In this document: one piece after another, positions 15,991 through 23,984 of the stretch
How the letters are laid out: each line of letters begins with the position of its first letter
How positions within the stretch are numbered: the stretch's first letter is position 1
NCBI RefSeq assembly: GCF_002278135.3
Contig: NZ_CP029425.2
Coordinates: forward strand, 3,634,001-3,698,000
Source: Bradyrhizobium ottawaense
Lineage (GTDB): Bacteria > Pseudomonadota > Alphaproteobacteria > Rhizobiales > Xanthobacteraceae
DNA length: 64,000 nt
Direction: 5' to 3'
Program-made: the position numbers and the translations under genes
The notes under the pieces: generated by a model
What the model was told of the DNA's origin: nothing
The model's database searches: none
The model's input: the letters and a program-made list of their open reading frames with translations, nothing else

Positions 15991-16481
15991 TGACGAATTC
16001 TGCCAATCCCGCTCTATCGCAATGGTCGCTCGACCGTGAGATCGTGATGTCACGCGTGATCGACGCGCCGCGCGATCTGGTGTTCGAGGCGTGGTCCGAC
16101 CCGAAGCATCTGCCGCAATGGTTCGGGCCGAAGGGATTCAAGATCGAGACCTTCGAGATCGACGTACGCGTCGGCGGCGTCTGGCGCTTCAACATGATCG
16201 GCCCCGACGGCACGGTCTATCCGAACCGCATGCGTTTCCGCCGCATCGAGCGGCCGCAGCTGATGGAGATGGATCACGGCGTCGACCAGGACGAGGATCC
16301 CGGCATGTTCCGCTTCACAGTCACCTTTGCCGAGCAGAGCAATGGCAAGACCGTGCTGATGATGCGCCAGCTGGCCTCGAGCACCGCGCAGCGCGATGGC
16401 ATGATTGGCTTCGGCGCCGTCGAATATGGCTATCAGACGCTGGACAAGCTCGCGGCCTATGTGGCGGGCATGAAGCGGTGA
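15990..16481 (+). CDS. SRPBCC/AHSA1-domain protein
   Basis: A 163-residue START-like fold protein: SRVIDAPRDLVFEAWSDPKH, LPQWFGPKGF, VGGVWRFNM, then the C-terminal helix region TLDKLAAYVAGMK. The start at 15990 overlaps the ArsR stop by one base, so the two proteins are translationally coupled. AHSA1 proteins bind hydrophobic ligands in a cavity. Paired with ArsR regulators they are thought to sense or handle a small lipophilic compound. No catalytic residues can be assigned. Confidence 0.87.
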   Translation: MTNSANPALSQWSLDREIVMSRVIDAPRDLVFEAWSDPKHLPQWFGPKGFKIETFEIDVRVGGVWRFNMIGPDGTVYPNRMRFRRIERPQLMEMDHGVDQDEDPGMFRFTVTFAEQSNGKTVLMMRQLASSTAQRDGMIGFGAVEYGYQTLDKLAAYVAGMKR

Positions 16482-16488
16482 AGACAGA

Positions 16489-16523
16489 AGCGCTCCCGGC
16501 GAAGGATTCGCCGGGAGCGCTTT
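16489..16523 (+). terminator. Rho-independent terminator of the ArsR-AHSA1 operon
   Basis: A perfect 15-bp stem (16489-16503 with 16507-16521), a 3-base loop and a short T run, 8 bases past the AHSA1 stop codon. Confidence 0.85.
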
Positions 16524-16571
16524 CGTACATCTCGAAGGATCGGTTTCCCAGGAGCGCGATCGACGAGGCAA

Positions 16572-16673
16572 CTAAAGCGCGATGAGAGCAGGATGAATCC
16601 TCATCGCGCTTTAGCTTATCGTTTGAGCATGATCCTTCCGGAAAACCGCCGCATACTTTTCCGGATCATGCTC
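16572..16673. repeat. Double-hairpin dispersed palindromic repeat
   Basis: Two consecutive palindromes: ctaaagcgcgatgag (16572-16586) with ctcatcgcgctttag (16600-16614), and gagcatgatc...ttccgg (from 16625) with its complement ending ctc at 16673. Elements with this structure are abundant between genes in Bradyrhizobium and related Rhizobiales (from memory). A partial relative, acttttccggatca, occurs at 23031. The element abuts the stop codon of the Gly-rich gene. Confidence 0.75.
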
Positions 16674-16996
16674 TAGCGGCGCGGTGTGGTGCCGCTCGAC
16701 GGCGGAGTGGTCTCGTTGCGCATGCCTGGAGCGCTGGAGGCGCCTTGCCCGCCGCGTTGCGTATGAGTGCTTCCGCCACTGCCGCCGCCGGAGCCGTCGC
16801 CAGCGCTTCCGCTTCCTCCGGCAGCGCCGCTGCCGCCAGCACCTGCTCCCGCTCCGGCACCCGCGCCACCGGCGCCTGCACCTCCCGCACCACCGGCACC
16901 ACCTGCACCACCGCCGGCACCTTGTGCGACCGCTGCGCCGACTGAAGCACCAGCCAGCACGGCTGCTGTGAAGATCGTCAGAATTGTCTTACGCAT
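16673..16996 (-). CDS. Small Gly/Ala-rich secreted protein
   Basis: A 107-residue protein. A signal peptide, MRKTILTIFTAAVLAGASVG ending AVAQ, is followed by low-complexity Gly-Ala and Gly-Ser repeats (about residues 26-80) and a polar tail with TPPSSGTTPRR. GGGAGAAGC precedes the ATG. No Cys. The last base of the stop codon's complement is the last base of the dispersed palindrome at 16572-16673, so the C-terminus may have been reset by insertion of that element. The repeat tract is prone to length change. Function unknown; extracellular or wall-associated by signal peptide. Confidence 0.65.
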   Translation of the reverse strand: MRKTILTIFTAAVLAGASVGAAVAQGAGGGAGGAGGAGGAGAGGAGAGAGAGAGGSGAAGGSGSAGDGSGGGSGGSTHTQRGGQGASSAPGMRNETTPPSSGTTPRR

Positions 16997-17319
16997 GTTG
17001 CTTCTCCCTGAGGTTACGGCGGACCAATCACGCGCGCGGCCAACCGTTCCTACGCGCGTCGATGTGGAGGAGCTGCGTCGGCGAAGGTGTTGGCGGTGCT
17101 ATCGCAGGTCAACTTCGGTGCATGGCCGCCTGGATCGACTCCAATGTCGATAAGGTGACCATGGAGTTCCTGTCGCATCAGCGCCAGGCGGCGTAGCCCC
17201 ACGCAATCCCTGCCGATATGGACCACCGGCACGCCAGAGCGGCCGGTGGTTTTTCTATGGCCTCAGCTCGGCAGTGCGCTCGCCACAGGAACGATCGCGC
17301 GCCTGCGGCTTTGCCGGTG
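16997..17319. other. Intergenic region with an orphan terminator
   Basis: This 323-bp gap holds the promoter of the Gly-rich gene on the left. On the plus strand it holds a short open frame ending at 17196 (about 24 residues from the ATG at 17122) followed by the terminator at 17222-17255. No standard gene precedes that terminator, so a small RNA or very short protein is possible. Coding evidence for the short frame is weak because no good ribosome site is visible. Confidence 0.45.
17222..17255 (+). terminator. Orphan rho-independent terminator
   Basis: A 9-bp stem accaccggc/gccggtggt (17222-17230 with 17242-17250), an 11-base loop and a T run through 17255. It ends a rightward transcript whose gene is not obvious. 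Confidence 0.75.
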
Positions 17320-17586
17320 ATGGCGCACATTATCTTCAGCGACTACCGCAACCCCGCCGCCGAGCAGGCCTATGATATCGCCTGGAACTTTCTCACGCGG
17401 ACGGGCGCCATCGGCGACGAGTTCGAGGCCTGCGTGTTCCTGGCACAGCGCATCACCATGATGGTCGAGGAGGGGCAGATGAACCGGATCCGGATGGCCA
17501 ACCGCGCGATCTCCGAATATCAGCGCCATGTCGGCCAACGCGACGATGTCATCCGCAGCGGCAGCCGCCTCGCTGGAGGGCAATGA
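17320..17586 (+). CDS. Small protein of unknown function
   Basis: An 88-residue frame starting MAHIIFSDYRNPAAEQAYDI with a helical centre (TRTGAIGDEFEACVFLAQRI) and a Met/Arg-rich middle, ending SGSRLAGGQ. It is soluble, without signal peptide or known domain. Ribosome site is poor, and an in-frame longer version from 17218 would run through the orphan terminator, so the shorter start is chosen. It converges on the binding-protein gene. The protein-like composition suggests it is real. Confidence 0.55.
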   Translation: MAHIIFSDYRNPAAEQAYDIAWNFLTRTGAIGDEFEACVFLAQRITMMVEEGQMNRIRMANRAISEYQRHVGQRDDVIRSGSRLAGGQ

Positions 17587-17617
17587 GCGCCGCAGCGGAA
17601 TTGCGCCTGTCGCCGCC

Positions 17618-18838
17618 TCACTCTTTCGCTTCGTCTGTCACGATGTCGCCGAGCTTCTGCCAGCGCTGGCCGTCGAACTGCACCATCTGGAACTGCTTGT
17701 TGACGCGATAGTCGGTCGGGGTGGTCGTGACCGAGATCCCCGGCAGCGTCAGGTCGAGCTCGACGTTCTTGAGGCTGGCGGCCTGCCGCATCACGTTGTC
17801 GCGAGTGAGGTCGTCGCCGCATTGCTTCAGCACCTGAACCAGCAGCTGGGCGGTGATGTACCCATAGACGTTCAGGTTCGAATCCTTGTCGCCGTCGGGA
17901 TAGTATTTCGCCATGAAGGCGAGGTAGCGCTTCATGCCGGGATCGTCCTTCCATTCTGGATCGGCGGCATCCTTGACGTAACCGACGCTGACGACACCCT
18001 TGGAATTGTCCAGACCTGCCGGCTTCAGCACGGCGCTGAGCGAGGAGGCGTTGATGTCGATGATGTGCAACGGCTTCCAGCCGATCTCGGCGACCTTCTT
18101 GATGGCCTGCGCCGCCTGTTTCGGCGTGGTGGCGCTGAACAGCACGTCGGCGCCGGCATCCTTCAGCCGCAGGATCTGCGAGTCGATCGTCGGCTCGGTG
18201 ATCTCATAGGATGTCTCGGCCACGATCATCTTCGCCTTGTCGCCGAGGCCGGCCTTGAGTCCGGCGAGATAATCCTTGCCGAGGTCGTCGTTCTGGTAGA
18301 GCACGCCGATCTTCGCGTTCGGATGGTTCTTCAGCAGATATTGCGCGTAGATGCGGCCTTCGACGAGGTAGGAGGGGTTGAATCCCATAGTCCAGGGAAA
18401 GTTCTTGGGATCGGTGAAGCGCGCCGCGCCAGTCGCGGCAAACAGCTGCGGGATCTTCCTGGCGTTGAGATATTTCTGCACGGCGACGTTCGGCGCGGTG
18501 CCGATGATCTGGAACGTCAGCAGCACCTCGTCGCTTTCGACCAGCCTGCGGGTCTGCTCCACGGTCTTCGGCGGCGAATAGGCATCGTCATACTGGATCA
18601 GCTCGACCTTGCGGCCGTTCACGCCGCCCTGGTCGTTGATCATCTTCATGTAGGCGGCCTGGGTCTTGCCGATCACGGCATAGGCGGAGGCCGGGCCGCT
18701 GAGCGGCACGGTCTGACCGACCTTGATCGCCGTGTCGGACGCGCCGGAATCGTATGTCTTCTGCGCCTGCGCTGCCGCGCTCGACAGCACGAGAAGCAGT
18801 GCGGAGGCCGCGATCTGTTTGAGAAGAGTGCTCGTCAT
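17618..18838 (-). CDS. Periplasmic substrate-binding protein of a branched-chain-amino-acid-type ABC transporter
   Basis: A 406-residue Peripla_BP_6 protein with signal peptide ending AAAQAQ. The domain opens with IKVGQTVPLSGPASAYAV and has KMINDQGGVNGRKVELIQYD, typical of LivK-like proteins of the HAAT family. Such proteins in alphaproteobacteria often bind aromatic acids or amides rather than amino acids. No permease or ATPase follows. It is 19 bases downstream of the Bug-type binding protein in the same direction, so it probably belongs to the IclR-controlled unit. Confidence 0.87.
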   Translation of the reverse strand: MTSTLLKQIAASALLLVLSSAAAQAQKTYDSGASDTAIKVGQTVPLSGPASAYAVIGKTQAAYMKMINDQGGVNGRKVELIQYDDAYSPPKTVEQTRRLVESDEVLLTFQIIGTAPNVAVQKYLNARKIPQLFAATGAARFTDPKNFPWTMGFNPSYLVEGRIYAQYLLKNHPNAKIGVLYQNDDLGKDYLAGLKAGLGDKAKMIVAETSYEITEPTIDSQILRLKDAGADVLFSATTPKQAAQAIKKVAEIGWKPLHIIDINASSLSAVLKPAGLDNSKGVVSVGYVKDAADPEWKDDPGMKRYLAFMAKYYPDGDKDSNLNVYGYITAQLLVQVLKQCGDDLTRDNVMRQAASLKNVELDLTLPGISVTTTPTDYRVNKQFQMVQFDGQRWQKLGDIVTDEAKE

Positions 18839-18857
18839 GTCCGGTCCTTCCCGATTG

Positions 18858-19844
18858 CTATTCGCCCTTGAGACCGGCGTCGCGGATCAGCTTGGTCCAT
18901 TTCTGCGTCTCGGCGTCGATGAACTGGCCGAACTCGGCCGCGGTGCCGGCACGCACTTCGAGGCCCTGGGCGGTCAGCTTGTCCTTGATCGCGGGCTCGG
19001 CGAGCGCGCGCAGGACTTCGGCCTGAAACCTGTCGACGATCGCGCGCGGCGTCGTGGCGGGCGCCATGAAGCCGTACCAGCCGGCGGCAGCGACGTTGGG
19101 AAAACCCTGCTCGCGCAGTGTAGGCGCCTGCGGGTAGAGCGCGCTGCGCTCGGGCGAGGCGACGCCGAGCACGGTGAACTTGCCGCTCTGGATGTAGGGC
19201 AGGGCGGTCGGCAGCGCCGTCAGCGTGGCATCGACGCGGCCGGCAAGCAGCTCGGTGTAGGACGCGGCATCGCCCCGGAACGGAATGTTGAGACCCTTGA
19301 CACCGGCGTCGCGAAACAGGAGCTCTCCGGCAAGGTGCGGCTGCGAGCCGGCGCCGGGAGACGCGAAGGTCAGCCCGTCCGGTTTCGACTTGCCGTAGGC
19401 GATCAGTTCGGGGAGCGTCTTGAACGGCGCGTCGGCGCTGATGATGAGGAAGAGCGGCGCGACCACGACCATCGCCACCGGCTGCAGATCCCCGCGGTCA
19501 TAAGTCAGCTTGCCGAACAGCGCCTCGGCGGTTGCGTAGGGAGCCGCGACATAGAGAATGGTGTAGCCGTCGCCCGATGCATGGGCGACCATGTCATTGG
19601 CGATGCGGGTGCCGGCACCGGGCTTGTTCTCGACGATGAACTGCTGACGGAGACTGCGGCCGAACTCTTCGGCGAGCAGTCGCAACGAGATGTCGTTGGA
19701 GCCACCGGGCCCGTAGGGCGAGATCAGCCGCACCATGCGCGAGGGCCAGGCATCCTCGGCCTGGGCCGTCAGGCACGAGCCGGCGGCGAGCCCGCTCGCG
19801 AGCGTGCCCAGCAGGGTTCGGCGTGTGACCTTGAATGATGTCAC
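18858..19844 (-). CDS. Bug-family tripartite tricarboxylate transporter receptor
   Basis: A 328-residue TctC/Bug receptor with a Tat-type signal (VTRRTLLGTLASGLAAG). Family landmarks: VRLISPYGPGGSNDISLRLL, VENKPGAGTRIANDMVA, FRGDAASYTELLAGRVDATL. Bug proteins bind carboxylates in the periplasm and pass them to TctAB permeases, which are absent here. It lies between the CoA-transferase (39 bases upstream) and the LivK-like protein. Together with a CoA-transferase this suggests uptake and CoA activation of an organic acid. Confidence 0.87.
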   Translation of the reverse strand: MTSFKVTRRTLLGTLASGLAAGSCLTAQAEDAWPSRMVRLISPYGPGGSNDISLRLLAEEFGRSLRQQFIVENKPGAGTRIANDMVAHASGDGYTILYVAAPYATAEALFGKLTYDRGDLQPVAMVVVAPLFLIISADAPFKTLPELIAYGKSKPDGLTFASPGAGSQPHLAGELLFRDAGVKGLNIPFRGDAASYTELLAGRVDATLTALPTALPYIQSGKFTVLGVASPERSALYPQAPTLREQGFPNVAAAGWYGFMAPATTPRAIVDRFQAEVLRALAEPAIKDKLTAQGLEVRAGTAAEFGQFIDAETQKWTKLIRDAGLKGE

Positions 19845-19883
19845 TGTTTTCTTCCTCCCTTTTTATTGTTGGTCTTGTTAGTT

Positions 19884-21080
19884 TCAGATCACCTTTCGCG
19901 CGGTGAGCCTTTCGATCTCCTGGTCCGAAAGGCCGAGCCAGTTTCGAAACACCTCGTCATTGTCCTCGCCGACGTCGCCGGCGGCGTGACGCAATCGCGC
20001 GGGATCGTTGGTGAAACGCGGAACGACATTGGTCATGGCGACGGTGCCGAAATGCTTGTCGGCAACGCGGGTGATCACCTCGCGCGCCTTCACTTGCGGG
20101 TCGTCGGCGATCTGGTCGATCGAATAGATCGGGGCGAGGGTGCCTTGCGCTGCATTGAATCGCGCGAGGACCTCCTCGAGGGGATGGGCGGCGCACCAGC
20201 CGGCGAAGATGTCGTTGAGCTCGGCGGCGTGCTTGACGCGCCGGTCGTTGCTGGCGAAGCGCGGATCAGTGATCAGGTCGGGGCGCTCGATTGCCCGGCA
20301 GTTCGCGGCGAACAGCGCGTTGGTCGAACCTGCCAGCGTCACCCAGTGATCGTCGCTGGTGCGAAACACGGCGGCCGGCGCCGAATAGCCGTTGGAATTG
20401 CCGATCCGGCTGCGAACAGTGCCGAGCTGGTCGTGCTCGATGGCGAGGACGTCGAGCAGGCGGAAGGTTGCCTCAGTCAGCGAAAGATCGATCTCCTCGC
20501 CGGGCGCATCGGGATCGCGCGCCCGTTTCCACAGCGCCGCGAGCACGCCGACGGCGCCGAACAGGCCGCCGATCGAATCCCCGATCGGGTATCCCGGATG
20601 GGTCGGTTCGCCGTCGCTTTCCCCCGTGATGTAGGTAAGCCCGCCCATGGCCTCGAAGATGCGGGCAAAGCCGGGCCGCTCACGATAGGGCCCATCCTGC
20701 CCGAAGGCGGTGGCGCGCAGGATCACGAGGCGCGGCTGGATCGCCCACAGCACCTCCTTAGGCAAGCCCCAGCGATCGAGCGTTCCGGGACGGAAATTCT
20801 CGATCAGCACGTCGAAGCGCGGAAGCAGCTGCTTGAACAGCGCAAGTCCTTCCCCAGTGCGCAGATCGAGCGTGGCAAACTTCTTGTTGCGATTGGCGGC
20901 CTTCCACCACAGCGGCTTGCCGTCCTTGAACGGCGGAAACGACCTTACGCCGTCGCCGTTTCCGGGCATCTCGATCTTGAGCACCTCGGCGCCGTAGTCG
21001 GCCAGCAGCGTTGCTGCGAACGGCGCTGCAATGATCGTCGCGATGTCGAGAACTTTCAGTCCCTCGAGCGGTCCAGCCAT
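19884..21080 (-). CDS. Family III (CaiB/BaiF) CoA-transferase
   Basis: A 398-residue enzyme: LEGLKVLDIATIIAAPFAAT at the N-terminus, DYGAEVLKIE, DLRTGEGLALFKQLLPRFDV and IENFRPGTLDRWGL, all typical of formyl-CoA/carnitine-CoA transferases that move CoA between carboxylic acids. Start 21080 is one base after the IclR stop codon, so the two genes are translationally coupled (stop, one base, ATG). It probably activates the acid brought in by the following binding proteins. The acid is unknown. Confidence 0.88.
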   Translation of the reverse strand: MAGPLEGLKVLDIATIIAAPFAATLLADYGAEVLKIEMPGNGDGVRSFPPFKDGKPLWWKAANRNKKFATLDLRTGEGLALFKQLLPRFDVLIENFRPGTLDRWGLPKEVLWAIQPRLVILRATAFGQDGPYRERPGFARIFEAMGGLTYITGESDGEPTHPGYPIGDSIGGLFGAVGVLAALWKRARDPDAPGEEIDLSLTEATFRLLDVLAIEHDQLGTVRSRIGNSNGYSAPAAVFRTSDDHWVTLAGSTNALFAANCRAIERPDLITDPRFASNDRRVKHAAELNDIFAGWCAAHPLEEVLARFNAAQGTLAPIYSIDQIADDPQVKAREVITRVADKHFGTVAMTNVVPRFTNDPARLRHAAGDVGEDNDEVFRNWLGLSDQEIERLTARKVI

Positions 21081-21081
21081 G

Positions 21082-21966
21082 TCATTTTCCGGCGCTTGTG
21101 ATCTTCTTGGTCTTGCGCGGCGGCGCGGACTCTGCCTGCCCGACGATGGCGCGGATGCTGTCGGCGAGCGCCGCGATGCGCGGACCGATCTCGCCCTCCA
21201 ACTGGCCCGGCTGGAGCCGGAACGCGGGGATCCCGCAATTGATCGAGAACGACTGCTTCGATTCGCTCGCGTGAAATAGCGGCGCGGCGACGGCATGGAT
21301 GGAGGCCATGTACTCGCCCCAGCAGGTGCAGAAGCCGCGGCTTTTGCATTGCGCGATCCCGGCCCGGTATTTGTCGCGAAAGGCCGACCACAGCTCGGGG
21401 TCTTCAGCACCGATGTTCCGCTCGAGCCGGTCTGCATCGGCTGGCGGCAAGGTCGCCGCCGCGGCGCGTCCCATGGCGGTCATCACCACGGGAATCGGCA
21501 TGCCGATGTCCGGCGCGTGCGGTCCGACATCGCCGGAGCGCGCGGTCTCGACATAGATCATCGAGGTGGCGTCGAGCAGGCCGATCGAGACCGTGCCGCG
21601 GACGCTGAGCGCCAGCTCCTGCATCATGGGCCGCGCCATCTGGCGGAATTGCATCCCGGCAAGCAGAGGATGCGCGATCCGCAGTGCCCGCGCAGCGACG
21701 CGGTACTTGGCGCGCTCGGCGTCGTAGCGGAGGTAGCCGAGCTCGGCCAGCGTGTGCGTCAGCCGCGCCACCGTCGGCCGCGGGATGCCCGTCAACGCCG
21801 ACAGCTCCATGTTACCCAGCAGCGTGCTCCCGGCCTTGAACGCCTCGAGCACGACGAGTCCCTTTGCCAGTGTCGTTGCGAAGGCGGCGTCATCGACACT
21901 GTCCGCCAGCACTGCGGCGGCGGAGGAGAGCGGATGTCGCGGTTTGGATGAATCTCTCGGGGCCAT
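21082..21966 (-). CDS. IclR-family transcriptional regulator
   Basis: A 294-residue regulator. The N-terminal winged helix has FATTLAKGLVVLEAFKAGST and LTGIPRPTVARLTHTLAELG. The effector domain starts around residue 105 and includes GTVSIGLLDATSMIYVETA and QCKSRGFCTCWGEYMASIHA. It is first in the leftward unit of regulator, CoA-transferase and two binding proteins, and probably controls that unit and itself through the TGTC...GACA repeats in its upstream region. Confidence 0.88.
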   Translation of the reverse strand: MAPRDSSKPRHPLSSAAAVLADSVDDAAFATTLAKGLVVLEAFKAGSTLLGNMELSALTGIPRPTVARLTHTLAELGYLRYDAERAKYRVAARALRIAHPLLAGMQFRQMARPMMQELALSVRGTVSIGLLDATSMIYVETARSGDVGPHAPDIGMPIPVVMTAMGRAAAATLPPADADRLERNIGAEDPELWSAFRDKYRAGIAQCKSRGFCTCWGEYMASIHAVAAPLFHASESKQSFSINCGIPAFRLQPGQLEGEIGPRIAALADSIRAIVGQAESAPPRKTKKITSAGK

Positions 21967-21995
21967 CCACGAATATCAGACGGTCAAATTATTTC

Positions 21996-22043
21996 TGTCC
22001 AATAAATTCGACAACATCGGCGAAATTGTCCGATATGTGGACA
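21996..22043. promoter_or_regulatory. Paired TGTCC/GGACA inverted repeats upstream of IclR gene
   Basis: Site 1: tgtcc-N8-cgaca at 21996-22013. Site 2: tgtcc-N7-ggaca at 22027-22043, perfect. Centres are about 30 bp apart, close to three helical turns, which fits cooperative binding by an IclR dimer pair. Candidate operator between the IclR unit and the divergent membrane protein gene. Confidence 0.55.
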
Positions 22044-22179
22044 CCGATATCGCGTCGACGTTTTCGTTGAAGGACGCGCCGGACCGGGCCGCACACACAG
22101 ATTTTTGTCGTGATTGCATGTCGTGTTGTGACAGGATTATTACGACGACATGTCAGATCGATAATTTGCGGAGCGGTTC

Positions 22180-23022
22180 ATGTTGCAGTGGCAGGCGCGG
22201 TCAAATCCCCTCGCGTGGTGGTGGGGATCCCTCACGCTCGTGAGCGGCGCCAACATCCTGGTGTGGTTCATGCTGTACCGCGAATTCTACCCGACGCCTG
22301 CGGGCAGCCTCAGCGGCGGCTCGGACATCGGGCTGATGTTCCTGCTGTGCGCCGGCTACGTGTTCGGCTGCGCGTTCCGCTCGTTCCTGCCGCGCGCCGA
22401 CGTGCAGCGCATCTGCCTGTTCGACACCTGGCTGTCGAGCGTCGTCGTCGGCCGCACGGTCGCGACCGTGGCCGAGCTCTGCTTCGTCGCGCAATGGGCC
22501 ATCATCCTGCATCAGCTCGGCAAGATGACGGGCGCCGAGACCGCGGTGAACATCGCGCTCGTCATCGTGCCGATCATCATCATCGCGGAGTGTTTCTCCT
22601 GGTACGCGGTGGTGACGACCAACTTCCTCTACAACGCGATCGAGAACTCGCTGTGGGCGGTGACCTTCTTCCTCGCCGGCATCGCGCTGTGCCGCCTGAT
22701 GCCGGAATTCCAGGGCGTGGTGCGCTGGGCGCTGATGTCAGGCATCGTCGGTATCGCCTGCTTCCTCGCCTTCCTCGTCACCGTCGACGTGCCGATGTAT
22801 CTCAGCCGCTGGCGCGCAGGGCACGCCGAGGGCAACACGTTCCTGGGCTTCCTCGAAGGCCTGCATGACGTCTCGACGCGCTGGGTGGTGACCCACGACA
22901 TCGCGCATTGGAAGGGCGAGCTGACCTGGATGTTCCTGTATTTCAGCGCCGCGGTGTGGTCGAGCCTCGCGCTCTGCGCGCTGTATGCGATGGAAGGCTA
23001 TCTGGCGCAGTATCTGGCGTAG
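22180..23022 (+). CDS. Integral membrane protein of unknown function
   Basis: A 280-residue polytopic protein with about seven hydrophobic segments: WWWGSLTLVSGANILVWFML, IGLMFLLCAGYVFGC, VAELCFVAQWAIIL, VNIALVIVPIIIIAECFSWY, LWAVTFFLAGIALC, WALMSGIVGIACFLAFLVTV and MFLYFSAAVWSSLALCALYA. A loop near residue 230 has HDVSTRWVVTHDIAHWKGEL, with several His and Asp residues that could bind a metal or heme. GGAG precedes the ATG. No family is recognised. It is divergent from the IclR unit. Confidence 0.75.
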   Translation: MLQWQARSNPLAWWWGSLTLVSGANILVWFMLYREFYPTPAGSLSGGSDIGLMFLLCAGYVFGCAFRSFLPRADVQRICLFDTWLSSVVVGRTVATVAELCFVAQWAIILHQLGKMTGAETAVNIALVIVPIIIIAECFSWYAVVTTNFLYNAIENSLWAVTFFLAGIALCRLMPEFQGVVRWALMSGIVGIACFLAFLVTVDVPMYLSRWRAGHAEGNTFLGFLEGLHDVSTRWVVTHDIAHWKGELTWMFLYFSAAVWSSLALCALYAMEGYLAQYLA

Positions 23023-23060
23023 GGTTGCGCACTTTTCCGGATCAGGCTTCGTGCCGCCAC

Positions 23061-23984
23061 CTATTGGGCTTCAACATAGCGAATGATGCTCTGATTTTGC
23101 ACGTTTGCGACCAATTCATCCGCACGGGATAGCAGCCGACGCAGCAAGGGCGACGGATTTTCCCGATTGTATCCCAGGGCCAACTCGACTGTTGGCGTGC
23201 CGCCGTCAAGTGCTCTAGCGACGACGTTTGGTGCCAGCATGTTCTGCGCATAGAGGGGTACGAGGCTGATTCCGCCCGTGGAAGCCACGAGTGACATGGC
23301 CGATGATATGTTCTCGCCTTCGTACTTCGCGTTCAGAGTAATCCCGACCCGAGCTGCGTAGTTCTGGATGACCTCTTGCAAGACCGGAGACGTTCTTGCC
23401 GAGCTGACATAGATTTCGCGGGCGAGATCCTGGGGACGAATCTTTTTGCGCGATGCCAGGTGATGTTCGGCCGGCAGCACGGCGATCAAAGGCTCCTTCG
23501 CCAACTGCTTGAAGACGACGCCCTCATTGTCTTTCTCAGGACGGAGGAAAGCGATGTCCAACTTCCCCTGCATCAATGCGAGCGCAAGTTCCGGTGACGA
23601 TTGCGTGCTGAGCGTCACCTGGAGATCGGGGGCTTCCTCGCGGAGGATACGCAGAAGCTGGGGGAGCCACATGACCTCCAACCCGACGAGAAATCCCATG
23701 GAGAGGGTGGGCTTTTGCGGTTGCGCCGTCTGCCGGGCTCCCTCCGTAGCCGCCTGAACCTGCAGCAGCGCCAGCCTCGCGTGATCAAGAAACACTCGTC
23801 CGGCTGCGGTCAGCGTTACGCCGCGCGGCTGGCGCTCCAACAACTGAACGCCGACTTCGGATTCGAGATCGCGGATCTGCCGGCTCAGCGATGGCTGCGA
23901 GGTGTTCAGCCGGCGCTGGGCGGCAGTCAGCAGGCTGCCTTCTTCAGCGACGGCAACGAAATAGCGCAGATGCCGGAGTTCCAT
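23061..23984 (-). CDS. LysR-family transcriptional regulator
   Basis: A 307-residue regulator starting MELRHLRYFVAVAEEGSLLT with AAQRRLNTSQPSLSRQIRDL, the classic LysR helix-turn-helix of the CatR/BenM-like group. The effector domain begins with LSMGFLVGLEVMWLPQLLRI. An upstream TTG would add 11 residues; the ATG fits family length. It is separated from the downstream alpha/beta hydrolase gene by about 480 bp, which may be its target. A fragment of the dispersed GGATCATGCTC-type repeat lies just past its stop codon. Confidence 0.88.
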   Translation of the reverse strand: MELRHLRYFVAVAEEGSLLTAAQRRLNTSQPSLSRQIRDLESEVGVQLLERQPRGVTLTAAGRVFLDHARLALLQVQAATEGARQTAQPQKPTLSMGFLVGLEVMWLPQLLRILREEAPDLQVTLSTQSSPELALALMQGKLDIAFLRPEKDNEGVVFKQLAKEPLIAVLPAEHHLASRKKIRPQDLAREIYVSSARTSPVLQEVIQNYAARVGITLNAKYEGENISSAMSLVASTGGISLVPLYAQNMLAPNVVARALDGGTPTVELALGYNRENPSPLLRRLLSRADELVANVQNQSIIRYVEAQ

